Shown here piece by piece: positions 1-12,115 of a DNA stretch of 64,000 bases. The notes beneath the pieces were generated by a model, which saw nothing but the letters and a program-made list of their open reading frames with translations, searched no databases and was not told the origin of the DNA. Positions within the stretch are counted from its first letter, which is position 1; every line of letters begins with the position of its first letter. The position numbers and the translations under genes were made by a program. This stretch comes from Selaginella moellendorffii (Eukaryota; Streptophyta; Lycopodiopsida; Selaginellales; Selaginellaceae): NCBI RefSeq assembly GCF_000143415.4, contig NW_003314419.1:145715-209714 (forward strand), in the 5' to 3' direction.

Positions 1-1779
1 TTTGTCAAACTGAGTTTGCACTTCATACTCATATAAACCTTGAAGTAATGACATGAACATTGCTTATGATGTTGCTCAATTGATAATCAAATCATTATGA
101 TACTTATATACTTTTAGGGCCTTGGGCCACTGAATGAATGGATGGAGCTAAACCTCTAAGCATGGAGCCAAGGAGCAAAGGAAGCAAAGCACAGAATGAC
201 TCATAAGTGTACAACCCAAGGAGCGAAGGGATGAGAGCATGGAGCGATTTGGAATAATCCTAGAGCATCCAATATCCCAATGCCAAGACTAATATGCAAA
301 ACGGAGCTAAATAAAGTCTAGTGCAATTTCAATATACCAATGGTCTAACACAAGGATATGGGTACTCCACCAGCTAGCATGGTATGGAGTTTAAGCTTGG
401 ACTTAAGTCGGATGTAAAACAAGGACAGACATGCAAGTGGGAGCTAACTATGCCTCAAGTTGGTCAGCCATGCCCGACCTACCCACTATCCATTTGAAAC
501 CCTCTACAGCCTCCCTCCCTTCCCCCTCCCCTTTGAGGAAATGCATGCTTTGGCCTCCTTAGCACACTTGAATTTGGAGTTGAACTCCAAGACTGTTGCA
601 CAACAAAACGAGGGTCTAGTACAAGCCCATGAGCACCAGGTCCCCATATCTAACACCTACATGCAAAATGGTGTTAAATAGTGTTTGGCACAATTTTGGC
701 ATACTGCGTGGCATAACATAAGGAGGGTACCCCATTAACTAGAGCAGCATGGAGCTTAGGCTTAGACCCAAGCCAAATATAGAACAAGTGTTAGGATCCT
801 ATCCCTTACACCCTAAGCCAAATAACTAAAGGGGTGATCACTTGATTGCAGGGCCTTTTCTTTATCCTATTATCCTAACTTGGTGCCTAACAATAAGGAA
901 TGACATAGCCTAGTAGGAGCCAAACTAATGTCTTAAGTTTGGCCCCCCCTCCCCCTCCCCCCCATTCCCTTGAGGAACACATGCTTTGGGCTTTCACCCC
1001 AAGCCTCCCTTAGTACAAGGAGTTAGTCTCTGGGACTAACTTGAAACTTACTAAATATGGAATTGTGCTAGATTGTGAATTTGGACATGGGACAAACACC
1101 ATTGTGTTCAGGCCAATCTCTACATTTCATAGATATGCCAAATTAGCAAATCCAGACACTTTTCATAATTAGCTAATAGAACAAAATGAGGCTAATACAA
1201 ATAGCATGATAGCGAGGGTGTTTGACAAACACAGTGAGCTATCATCTAGCGAATATTAAGGGATGAATCTCAATATCGTGGGGGTTCTTGATACTAGTAA
1301 GTCAAGCTAATGACATGAGTTTCTCAAACCACGCCAAGTATGCTTAGCAAGAAACACATAAGGTTCATACCTTATGTTTATCTGATTTAAGTGTAAGATC
1401 ATTGATCAGTTTCTCAACTATCTCAAGTGGGAATGATAAAGGGAACCAATTGTGTTGACCTCCTGCCGTCATGGCAGTAAGGAAAGAGTGTTCATAAGGA
1501 TTGGATGACAAGTATCTTTCGATATCCGAAGTCACATTCACGACACCTCCCAACACTAGCAAGTGCAAGCCAACAACACAAGTTTTTCATCATCGTATAA
1601 GGTATGCTTAGGATTTGCTTAGTGCCCTTTCGGTCTAAGTGTATATATGGTGATCAGTTTCTCAACTAACTTAAGCTGAGACAAATAAAACTTCTAGCAA
1701 TATTGACCTCCTACCATCATGGTAGTAAAGAAAGAATATCTGAAAGGACTCGCCAACAAGTAACTTTTAATACCCTGTA
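1..1779. repeat. Diverged LTR-derived repeat pieces
   Basis: I see no gene here. The stretch is built from pieces repeated elsewhere in the window. Bases around 361-560 and 720-1010 are diverged copies of 21475-21690. Bases 1130-1560 match 21810-22230 and 26236-26655. Bases 1557-1777 are a worn second copy of 1300-1540. The short open frames at 460-681 and 1365-1568 have no recognisable domain and lie in the repeats, so I do not treat them as genes. Confidence 0.6.
1775..1779. repeat. Left target-site duplication of element A (CTGTA)
   Basis: CTGTA directly precedes the TGTAAG end of the left LTR and recurs directly after the right LTR at 20812-20816. A 5-bp direct duplication is usual for LTR retroelement integration. 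Confidence 0.75.
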
Positions 1780-3326
1780 TGTAAGCAACTAATTTTTCCA
1801 TTCTACTTTAGTCACTTAACCATACCTCCGACCACATGGAGGAGTCTCACTCACAACCTCTATATGTCCTATTTTGGACTTGGGCTTGCTAGCCCCAAGA
1901 ATGGCATCCCCGCCACTCAACCTTTGCACTTGGTCCAAATGCTCCACGTGTCCGATCCCATGACTGACACCCCAAGGCACCACCGATATATTGGTCCGTT
2001 ACGCTAAGGCCATGCCCATTCACCTTGGTCATATCGGTGGTCTAACACCACCTACATCACAGACTTGTCTCTTAAAGACTAGGCCATCCGTCCATGAATG
2101 ATCATCCCAGATCCACTCCTTAGCATCCTTAGGATGCCGATAAACATGGAGAATAGCCTTCCCCAATATCCCCTTTCCAGCCCCCACCAAATCCCTTTCT
2201 GCCCATGGCCATGTTCGCCAACACTACCACTGGACCATGCCCAACCACTAAGTCCCATGGTCCTCTAGGACTTCCTCCTCACATGACTGTATCCTTGGTC
2301 TCTACACTATAGGATGGCTCCTCTTCCTTTTCACAGTCTGGGACCTTGAGGCAACATTTCGGAACACCGTGGCCTTATGCGAGCCTCGTGGGTACTCTCC
2401 CCGCCTTCCACCTTTGGGTGCTCTAGCCGTGGGCTTAGAGCGAGGTTCTGTTGAGCCACACCAGGTATCCAAGTAGGTAGTGCCACCCACACTTGGACTG
2501 GGAGCATCGGCCAGTCGATCTCCCGGGGGAACTAGAGCCGGCTCTTGAACACTTCACCAAGCTACCCCGCTTGTCAGTTCGTATTCACTTTAGTCTTGGA
2601 CTTCCTAGTGGTCAGCTCATCACCCAACACTTGGGTACAGCCTTCCTGGGCCAAACTGGCATTTCCTAGCCAAACTGGCTCCACTGCAGTCCTCCCCCTA
2701 CTATACTTTTGGAGCTCACCAAACCCCCTAGGGTCTGGGAGACGAACGCTTTGGGCTTTCACCCTCTCAGACTCGAACTTGGACTCAGACTCGGACTCGG
2801 ACTCGGACTCGGACTTGGCCTCGGTCTTGGCCTCGGTCTTGGTCTTGGTCCCAATCTCGGTCTCAGTCTCAGTCTCGGTCTCGGTCTCGGTCTCGGTCTC
2901 AACCTCGGACTCCATCTCGGGTCCTTCTCGGACTCCATCTCGGATTCCATCTTGGGTCCATCTCGGACTCCATCTCGGGTCCTTCTCAGACTCCATTTCG
3001 GATTCCATCTCAAGTCCATCTCAGACTCCATCTCGGATTCCATCTCAGTCCATCTCGAACTCCATCTCGGACTCCATCTTGGGTCCATCTCGGACTCCAT
3101 CTCGTGTCATGTGTTTGTCCTTTTCGGTCCCTTTTTAGAGCCTCGCTTATTGCTCGCTTCGTGCTCATTCCTCAAGCACTTTGTTGGGAGTTCAACTCCC
3201 GCTCTCGACCTTTCAAGTTTGAGCTTTTAGTCCAAACGAGTTACACTTGTTTGGCTTTCGCTTCGGCCATTACCACTTGGCGCCCTTCCGGCTTCACTTT
3301 GGGGCCTAGGGATTTTGTGTCTCACA
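1780..3326 (-). repeat. Element A, 3' LTR (element is minus-oriented)
   Basis: Begins TGTAAGC and ends CTCACA on the plus strand, so on the minus strand it runs TGTGAG...TTACA, a normal TG...CA LTR. It aligns with the split LTR at 7330-7734/19325-20811 and with both LTRs of element B. A purine-rich stretch follows at about 3327-3345 when read on the minus strand (GGGTGATGGAGT), in the position of a polypurine tract. The apparent open frames of 60-200 codons at 2545-3230 on both strands are by-products of the minisatellite. Confidence 0.75.
2765..3105. repeat. LTR minisatellite (TCGGAC/TCGGTC and TCGGACTCCATC units)
   Basis: A 6-bp array (TCGGAC, then TCGGTC) grades into 12-18-bp units built on TCGGACTCCATC and TCGGGTCCATC. 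The same block occurs in every LTR of this family (19915-20590, 31262-31660, 35950-36290) with different lengths. The low-complexity repeat leaves most frames open, giving artificial Leu/Gly-, Ser/Asp- or Arg/Pro-rich translations. Confidence 0.85.
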
Positions 3327-6300
3327 ACTCCATCACCCATAGACAAAGTTCAATGTCCTCATCGAAAGGTAAACCCCTTTTATAAAGTAACACCCGCATA
3401 TATTATCATTTCCATCCTTGGCACCAGCCAAAGTTTGTCTATGGTTTGACACCGAAGGCTCACCATGCCTTGTCCATCCTCTAAGGAGCATAGTCTCTCC
3501 AACTTAGAGACTTATTCGACCAGTTGTGGTGGTTTTCTCCGTTTATTGGTTTAGTCATCGCTAAATCTGTTAGAGGCACCTCCTCTATTTCAATCCCACT
3601 ACTCCTTCTCAAGTAGTCTCAGTTTCCATTGATTGAACGTTTGCACTTTGGAACTTTTACTTTTTGACCTCTTGAAGTCAATTTCTTAAGTGTCTCCAAC
3701 ACCTTGCATTGCACATATTGTGCAACTCCACTTCCCCATCATAGGAAGTTCTTTACTTGAGGGCACTATCATCCTCTCTTCTATTTTATGCCACCTTGGG
3801 CACTAAGTTCCAGTTATCATACTTTGTGCTAGGGCTATCCATGGCCCTATCATTTGGCTACCTTACCGCTCCCTCCCTTGGAGCTTCCACTTTCACCAAA
3901 TCGGAGCAATTGAGAATCCATCCTTGGAAACACATTGTCTTTCCTACAATTCATCAACACTCAACACATTAGTGGTCCTGGCCTAAGTTTGCCTTTTGGA
4001 TTCTTTCCCATGATTCCCATGGCTCTTTCTTTAGCCACTAATCTTTTGTTCCTATCATTTATTGCTGCACCCAACAACATTGGATCACTACCTCCATTCT
4101 CGAGGTATTCATTCGGTTCCATAACAAAGACTTTGCCTTGCCAAGTCCAGAGGGTGTTCACCCTTAGTACGTCTCTTTAGGATTTTCTACTATGGGCTCT
4201 ATCCCTGGCCCAACTTTGTGACCCTCCCATGGGTCTCTTATAGAAACTACTTTATTCAGACTCACTATGCCATCGTATAGTCACAAATCATTTCCCTTAG
4301 GTGTTCTTCCCACTTGGTCACCTTGACCAGGCCACACCATCCTCAATAGTTCAAACTTACACTTTGAACTAGGGACTTTATCCCTTAACTTCACAAGGAC
4401 TTTGTCCTTGTTTTTAATCATAAGATCATCTAATGATCACACCTTGGCACCTTAACAAGTTTGCCACTAAGTATTAGGTCTTCCAAACCTTTAAATTGTT
4501 CACCATGACCCCGGGGGTATCCCCCACACTTGGCAGTGTACCCAAGCGAACCCTTCCGGCTAAGGGTCTATAGCAACTGAGACTGGGTGTCCCCATCTCA
4601 TTCACCACGTCCTTGGTGCCACTTGCACTAAAGTTTTCAAGTTAGATATGCCAAGTTACACTAAACAATCTAACCGTGCATCATGACTCTGAGGCATCCC
4701 TCGCTTGGCGGTATGCCCAAACCAGTCTCCTCATTGAGAGTCCATGACCACTGAAAAATGAGTGTCCTCATATTCCAAACCATCACCACGCCCTAGTGAT
4801 TTAGGACTCGAACCCAAGCACTAGGGGTCGGGACTCGAACCCAACCTCCGTATATGCATCTACGGATGGCATCGCACAGGATGCCTGGCATGACTCCCCA
4901 CGCCGGTGCACCAACATGTACTTAAAGCGTGCTATAGATCACAGTTTAGGAACCTAGTTCCTCCGCACTGCCAGTCCTCTCGCTTGACAAGTCTGTGATC
5001 ATGCATGGACTCCTCCATACTCGGCCCCATAGGCCACCCTTTTTTAAGTTAGCACCTTCAACTAGGGGATTTTCTCTCCTGACTCGCCAATCTCACTTAG
5101 CAAGTCATCCGGCCACCATAACATGGTTCATGCATAAGCGCAAAAGTCTTTAACCATCGACTTTTGTTCAAAGCCCTCTCTTTGAACACTCGGGAACTAC
5201 TTCTCTAACCTTGATAGCCTCGCCTCATGGCCAGCTTCAAGACCACGCTTCTGCTGTGCCACTTTGATTTCGCGCGCTCTAGGAACCATTTACATTTGGC
5301 TTTCTAGATACTTATCTACCTAGAATTGTCTTCGGGAACCTTCAAGGAACTTTGTTCTTTAGCTTGCTAAAGCTTCTCCTTTGTCCAACATAGATAATTC
5401 CACATTTTAGACTCCCTATAACACTGCAGTTGCTAGTAATAACATCCTCGAGCACCCTCTTGATTTTCCTCTCCCAACTTGCATAACCACCGTTGGTTAT
5501 GCCCTTCGATTTCTATGGTTCAGTTCCATCCCAATACTACTTGCCTTTTGGCCCCATATATTTCCTTTGGTTATTCTCCTCCAAATTAGGAGGATAGCTT
5601 TCCACATTTTACCATGCTTTACCAAGTATTTATAGGGATGAACTTACCTGATAGTTTAGGGAGGGTTCCTCAATTTGGGCATGCTCACTTTATAATCCCA
5701 CTCACTGGGATTATTGTTGCTACTTATGGGCCTTGATATGCCCATCACTAGCCTTGCCAAAATCCCATTTTTGGCTTTGTCTAAATCGGGTAAACGGATT
5801 CCTCCTGTCTCTACAACCTTGGATGTTTGGATGGCATCTCCTATCCATCATTCGCTAGGGACTTAGTCCCTTGGGCCTTATCTATTGCCCTCGTGACATT
5901 AAACACCACCTCCTGGTGTTCTAGAGTGTTTGGGTGTCCCAATGATGGTCTCCTTGACAATGAGCATTTCCTTTTTCGACATTGACTCCTTATATTGCAA
6001 CATAAACAATTTATCCCTTGTAAGGGTATATCTAACTTCCTTATGCCATTAAGAAATCTTGGGTAGCTACCGTCTACCCGTTTAACCAATTATCTTGCAC
6101 CTTTTGCTTAGTTGCCCTATAATTGTCAAGTCCTACAACTCATTGTTTGGTGCTTCCACACCTCTATCATTATCTAGGTCACCACACTCCAACCACATGC
6201 CTTCCAGCTTAGGCTATGCCATTCCCTTGAACCCATGAACCCATCAACATAACCTCAAGGTATCTCACTTTAGCACATTTGGTGTCTCCACACCAACGGC

Positions 6301-7312
6301 TCCACGAGCTTACCTCTATGACACTTTTTACTTGTGTCTAGGTCTTTGCCAAGACTAAAGCAGTCATTTTTCATGCCAACTATTAGTTAGCACTACACCT
6401 TAGTATTCACACACAACTCTATGCCAAAGTTATTTTCTTTTTGGGGAACACCTTTCCCACGACTTTAGCATGGCACATTCGGCCATCGATGAAATACCCT
6501 CTGTTCTCATCCTTGGATCCTATGATCCCCCCCCCATCCTTCGTGGGGTACAACACACCTCAGTCCAAATGCATCGATCAATACTTTAGGATTATTCCTT
6601 GACTCTATTTGAGTTATCCAGCTTTTTGGACTTTGTCATCCGACGACCCATGAGGTCTTACCTTTGAGGTGCCAGCTCACTGTAATACAACTTTTTGTAT
6701 TCAAGTCCTACTCACAAGGACCATCTTTGCAAGTGTTACTCTGACACTTGATTTGTTCTCTTGGGGTCCTTAGGACTACTTGTCCATGTGATAAAAATAC
6801 CAACTCATCCTCTGAGTACACCCCCAACTCCTTGGGTTGTTCCAGCATTTATTAGAGGTAGCTCTAGCTACCATTTCAAAGACTTATATCCTTTTCCGTA
6901 TTTGACCTCTCGTGGTCATTACTTCTGGTTTTACATTCATGAACACTAGCCTCAACTATATGAGAGTAATCTTGTGACTCCTTTAGAGCTTTGGAGTCTC
7001 TATCTTTCCTGTGATCCCAACTGTAGTTGTTTACCACAACTACATTAGCCAGTTGACTACGTCAAACACTCATCTGAATCACATTCTCAACTCTTTGAGT
7101 AAACCCTTATACTGTTCCCAAGATCCCAAAGTCATTCCCTTACTGGCCCCTTTTCTATCCACCACATCGTGCCCAAGTTCAGGCATGAACTTGAGTGGAG
7201 AGCCATGTCCACTCGACATGCTATTCCTTACGGATAGGCCCACTTTTAGGACCTTCTAATGCCAATATCAATGGTGATATACTTGAGCACCAATAAAAGT
7301 CGGACTAAGGAA
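3327..7312 (-). other. Element A interior, no coding capacity
   Basis: About 4 kb between the LTRs of element A. I find no gag, protease, reverse transcriptase or integrase motif on either strand, only short frames such as 5841-6089. It aligns in colinear blocks with the interior of element B at 31882-34975, so it is conserved as an element interior rather than random filler. Confidence 0.65.
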
Positions 7313-7328
7313 TGGCTCCAATACCAAG
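7313..7328 (-). other. Primer-binding site of element A (initiator-Met tRNA type)
   Basis: On the minus strand this reads CTTGGTATTGGAGCCA, close to the plant retroelement primer site TGGTATCAGAGCC that pairs with the 3' end of initiator-Met tRNA. It lies 1-2 bases inside the right LTR, which fixes the element on the minus strand. Confidence 0.7.
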
Positions 7329-7329
7329 T

Positions 7330-7734
7330 TGTAAGCAATTAATTTTTCCATTCTACTTTAGTCACTTAACCATACCTCCGACCACATGGAGGAGTCTCAC
7401 TCACAACCTCCATATGTCCTATTTTGGACTTGGGCTTGCTAGCCCCAAGAATGGCATCCCCGCCACTCAACCTTTGCACTTGGTCCAAATGCTCCATGTG
7501 TCTGATCCCATGACTGACACCCCAAGGCACCACCGACATATTGGCCCGTTACACTAAAGCCATGCCCATTCACCTTGGTCATATCGGTGGTCTGACACTA
7601 CTTACATCACAGACTTGTCTTTCAAAGACTAGGCCATCCGTCTATGAGTGATCATCCCAGATCCACTCCTTAGCATCCTTAGGATGCCCATAAACATGGG
7701 GAATAGCCTTCCCCAATATCCCCTTTTCAGTCCC
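7330..7734 (-). repeat. Element A, 5' LTR, first part
   Basis: Starts TGTAAGCAATTAATTTTTCC and aligns with 1780-2178 until 7734, where homology stops at TCAGTCCC. The alignment resumes at 19325 with TCCCCACCAAAT. The break is the insertion point of the DNA transposon. Confidence 0.8.
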
Positions 7735-7758
7735 AAGCTCTATTTCGTTAAAGTGGGA
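7735..7758 (+). repeat. Left terminal inverted repeat of the DNA transposon
   Basis: Begins AAGCTCTATTTCGTTAAAGT and pairs in inverted orientation with 19301-19324. Homology fades beyond about 24 bp. Bases 7759-8120 between this end and the first palindrome are AT-rich with no gene. Confidence 0.8.
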
Positions 7759-8448
7759 ATTGTCATTATCCCACTTGTAAAATAAGGTTTCCAAACCTTT
7801 ATATAGTATATAAATATAACAAAATTCAACTGCATTGAGGCACATGCCATTTTATTTTAAATAAGGAAATGTCTACTCAATCACTTCTCCCCCCCCTGCC
7901 ACTGCTTCACCTCTCTCTTCTCCTTGTCATTGTCGTCCAATTTCTTTCCATCCTTTTAATATTGGCTCAGTTGCTCCGAGTCTAGGTGGAGCCTAAGTCC
8001 CCATTCAATCTTTACTTTCCCCTTATTAATAAAACAACTTCGCAGACTTGCAATAACATGCTGTAACACTTCTAGTATAATGCAAATCCTCTCAAAGAAT
8101 TGTCTTTTAATATTAATACAATGGCATGGAACCCCATACCATAATAAGTTACATTTTTAAATAAATACATGCCATCTCAGACTGTTATTTTTTGCCTCCA
8201 ACACCTATACAATAATCTTGGAATTTCATCACTCTCCACACTATCAAGATTTAAACCCAATAGTAATGCCATCTCTTCTCTAATACGTCCACGCTCATGT
8301 TCAGTGGTCAAAGAACCCATCCGGTTGAGCAGATTATAGAGATGCGGATAGTGCTTGGCTAGACAATATACATGCCATAAATGATGACTGGTGTCTGTCC
8401 GATCAAATGGCTTTTGATATACCGTTCTATCTGCCATTTGGTCGATCT

Positions 8449-8816
8449 CTGCAATGAATGGCATGAGCACACACGCCATAACCGCGAGGCATTACCTATC
8501 ATCTTTTCGTTGCCCTTCTTCCTTTTCGAATCAAACGCCTCTAATCCCGACGACTGTCCAACGTGCTTTCGCTTTTTATGACCACTGTCAGTTTGAGCTT
8601 GGCTGGTGCTTGCCTGTTTTGCCTTTGAAGAAGTGTCTCCTGCAAGGAATGGCATGAGACCACACGCCATTGCAAATATAATTTGTACCTCCTTTTTTCC
8701 TATTGCTTGTCTGTTTGTCCTTCTTCGACGCGCCACCAGTGCGCTTTTTAGTCCTCGTGTCTGAATATTCATAACGATCTATAATCAAAATGGCGTGAGG
8801 CCTCACGTGACCTTAC
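8449..8816 (-). other. Three further palindrome-bearing introns of 38, 49 and 47 bp
   Basis: Introns 8816-8779, 8688-8640 and 8495-8449 each hold one palindrome (8790, 8649, 8458). The 38-bp and 49-bp introns end one reading phase and start another, so splicing is needed to keep one frame: QPAQ-DRYEYSD, then NRKKG-GDTSSKA, then EKMI-EIDQMAD. The preceding intron 8938-8889 (50 bp) is ordinary and has no palindrome. Confidence 0.75.
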
Positions 8817-10253
8817 CTTGTGCAGGTTGTGAGCTCGGCCCAACAGTAGTTGTTAACGCCGTTTCAACATCTAGGGGTGGCCACGCTCCTGCATACAGAG
8901 CTTGTGAGATAACATTTAAACTTAAAGTGCGTACTCACCAGGTTCGCAGAGAAGATACTGTTTTTCTTTGGCAACTGTAATTATATGCTTCATTGAAGTC
9001 ACCTCTTCAATGGAGTTTGTCACCGCAACACACGGGACACCCTTGAGTAGTGCGGCTCGAAAGAATAGTCCGCCGCAGTTGTACTCGACAACGCATTTGC
9101 CCTTGGAGTCGGAAGCAGGTGCTATTGCGTTGAAGACCCAGCTGAGCATTTCCCATGCTGCACCTGGAGCTTTCTCTGGATTCGAAAGCTCCATAGCCGT
9201 CTTCAGTTCCTCAGGCACGGGTAAATTGACCTCCCTCAGATCAATTCGATCGGCCTTTTCGAACGAAGCTGGGAAATCACTCCAGTCCCACTCTGCTGCA
9301 GGACCAATAACAAGGGCGAGTGTGAAGATGCGGACATTCGTCAGTATCTTCTTCTTAGCCATTATCCCATGGATCTCCTGCATCTCCTTGCCTTTCAACC
9401 GAGCCTTCACCTCGTTCAAGGCCTTCCAGAACTTGTGATAGGATTCAGAGTCGTAGATCATATAGTGGACTGAAGATTCCACCTCCGCAAGTCCCACCAT
9501 TAAGTCAATGACGGAGCTGATTTCGTCTGCATGAGTGATCTCTTCGTTTGTGAAGTCCATCACACAAAAGATGTTCTTGACCTACTCATCTCCGCGGGAA
9601 ACGATGCTCCTCCACCTTTGATCCTCATCCGAATTCACGTATACCCGGTAAGGTTCTCGATAGGCCTCTGCTGCGGGGTCGAGCTGTTTCTGAAGCCGGC
9701 GGTCGACATCCCTCTTAATGAAATTTGGATACTAATCCAACTTCTCAGCTTTACTTTTCGTGGCATCCTGCAGCAGATCGATGAACTTGGGGGTCCCCTT
9801 CACGTAGTCGTCGATGTCTTCATTTGACAACTCCAGCTCTTCCATCATCTCTTGCGTGGTGTCGATGCTCACCCTCTCCACGGCCACTTGCTCGAAGATC
9901 CAATCCTTCAATAGCGCACAAGCTCTCAGAGTCGTGCACAAGTCCTCGTATGTCACAATATGGCCGGGAGTCATTTTGGTCTTGTTGAAGACTACCTCAC
10001 CACGTAGAAGAGCATTAGCCACTGTCAGAAGGTCGTCGTCGTCTAGAGACCGTGAGAAACACAAGGCGTTGAGCTTCAAATCATTGGGCTTCCGGCCGTC
10101 CTCCACACCCATTGAGTTTAGCAACTCCCCGTCATGGTACCTCCTCAGCACATCTACCCATTTGTCGAAAACAACTTTTGTCGCGAGTAGAATGTTATGG
10201 ATGCTAAGTGTGTCATTGACCCCTAGTGTTTTCGAGAGAAGACTCGAGAATTC

Positions 10254-10307
10254 CTGCAATGGAAATGGCGTGAGGCCACATGCTATGCCACATGCAACAA
10301 GGCTTAC
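10254..10307 (-). other. 54-bp palindrome-bearing intron
   Basis: Donor CAG/GTAAGC and acceptor CCATTGCAG/GAA are strong plant splice signals. The palindrome at 10265-10286 lies 11 bases before the acceptor. The length is a multiple of three and has no stop, so a read-through product is possible on paper; splicing is the better model because of the site quality and the pattern of the other introns. Confidence 0.65.
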
Positions 10308-11486
10308 CTGCCAGGCGCTAGTTGCTAGTGCACGTCCTTGTCCTGGTTTTTGTGGCTTCTTCAGTTGAACCCAGAGCTTCCGTGTTCGTGCCAATGTCTC
10401 GTGCAGACCCGATTTGTAGCACGTTTCTTGCTTGACATTCTGCGCGTGGGAGATGGATATGATAGATCGGAGGGGCGAGTTGCCTTTTATCAGGCGGACA
10501 ACTCTTGTCTTGAAGACTTTCTTCACCTCCTCGCCCACCATAATATCCAATACTATCTCTTGCATCGCCAAGCTAGAATGCTGCCCGGAGACGGCATAGA
10601 ACCGGATGTTCTGATCGTTCAACACCTTCCTATTGATCAAGTCTGGAAACCTCGTCTCGCCCTTCATTGTTCGGTAGTAGGGGATCACGTCTGCGATGTC
10701 GGGTGTTACTGGACTTGCCAGCATCTTCTGCTTCAGTTTCTCCACCCACTCATCAGATACTAGCCTGTGGTTGTATTTGCTTTGGATGTCGATACAGCTC
10801 ACGTCGATTGTATATACTTTGTTGGAATAGTAACAAGTACTATTATCTGCAATGATTTTTGCTGCCTCTTATTGCTCTTTCTTCTCTTTGCGGCTCTTCT
10901 TTTTGGTGGGTGTAGTGTTCGAACCCGAGGCAATGGCATCACCGAGTAGCTTCTTTTTTGGAGCAAGAGAGTCGGACGTCGACTTGAGCTTGACCACCCT
11001 TTTCTGCTTCGGGGTAGTTTCCAGATCGACCCCCTTCCCCTTCGCTTCGCGAACTGGAGGCACTCTCAACGGCTCAATGTTGGAATATAGTTTTTGAACA
11101 TTGCCGTAGGTGAGGTCCGTGGATTCCATGTGATCTTCATAGACCCGTAGCGTCTTTGAAATTGTGGGCCTCCTGGACAACCTCTCCCTAGCTCCCTCTA
11201 GGAATTCCTCATAGCCGCTACCCCCCTCTAGGAAGCCGCTAGGATGTGCAAGGTGGATCTTGAAGGCGGACGCTGTCTCTACCACAAGTGCCAGTCCATA
11301 TTCTTGCATGGAACTGCATGGAGTGTCTGTCACTTGGATGAGGATCCCCATGCATTCTTTTCTCCCACCATCTGTGTTGTACAGCCTCAGATCCTCGCCT
11401 TCCATCCCGAAAGTCCAACTGGTGAGCTCCTCCCCCTTCTCTGCATCCACATTGACAGTGGCTGGAAGAAGAATGCAATTCCTTGC

Positions 11487-11567
11487 CTGTTCAGAAATGC
11501 ACAACAATTAGAGCTGACAGATGAAAAGCTAGCAGTTGGAAATAACGTGAGGCCACACGCCATTCAC
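11487..11567 (-). other. 81-bp intron with palindrome next to the 5' splice site
   Basis: The donor is GTGA immediately followed by the palindrome at 11542-11563; the acceptor is TTTCTGAACAG. This is the one minus-gene intron in which the palindrome lies at the donor side rather than at the acceptor. Confidence 0.6.
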
Positions 11568-11596
11568 GACTTCATCAGATGTCTTGAGGCTGCATC

Positions 11597-11725
11597 CTAA
11601 GATGGCGTGAGGCTACACGCCATCTGTAACCAGACTGCACTCGAGAGCCCAATCGGTGCATGCCAATGTTGCTACTGAATGGCATGTGGCCTCATGCCAT
11701 TTTCTACTTGGCCTAAAAGACTTAC
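11597..11725 (-). other. Two palindrome-bearing micro-introns around a 44-nt exon
   Basis: Intron 1 is 11725-11675 (51 bp) and intron 2 is 11630-11597 (34 bp). In the 34-bp intron the 22-bp palindrome leaves only GTTACAG before it and CTTAG after it. In the 51-bp intron the palindrome ends four bases before the exon (TCAG). The exon between them is 44 nt and the next exon 29 nt. Joining them keeps one open frame into exon 4. Confidence 0.65.
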
Positions 11726-11944
11726 CATTTGAAGCTGAATGGAGGCTGTGACAATCGAGGCCGGACTCGCTGGCGAATGTGCACTGTGTGTGCAGCGGAT
11801 CGTAACAGCAAGGCTACTCTGCCACTTACAGTTGGAGAGTGGCGCTGAAATCTCCCGGGACGCCAAGTGGGCTGCGTGTGGGTGGCGGAGTGGGCGGCGG
11901 AGTTGGCGGCGAAGTTACAAACTGGGTGTGTCTTGAAGTGGACG

Positions 11945-12115
11945 CCGATGCACACGAGCGCGATGCGAGCGCGAGTGTGATGCAAGCGCGAGTGGACGCT
12001 GATGCACACAAGAAACTTGTAGAGAAGGTAGATGAGCGCGAATGTGAGCGTGATCGCGAGTGGGAGCGCAATGCGAGCGCGAGCGCGAGTGTGCGAGCGC
12101 GAGTACGAAGCAAAA
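11945..12115. repeat. GC-rich GAGCGCGA-type simple repeat
   Basis: Degenerate repeats of GAGCGCGAGTGTGA and GATGCACACGAGCGCGA. It overlaps the proposed first exon of the minus-strand gene and keeps several frames open, which is why the start of that gene is doubtful. It may be promoter or 5' UTR sequence instead. Confidence 0.6.

Noticed and set aside
2302-2490. Conserved 62-63-codon minus frame repeated at 19455, 30799 and 35485
   Set aside because: It recurs only because all four are the same LTR segment. It has no known domain, and the copies are predicted to be LTR DNA.
2545-3230. Long open frames on both strands with Ser/Asp-, Leu/Gly- or Arg/Pro-rich translations, also at 19646-20930, 30993-31897 and 35731-36350
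   Set aside because: They are translations of the LTR minisatellite. A 6-bp repeat without stops leaves several frames open on both strands, and the frames differ between LTR copies.
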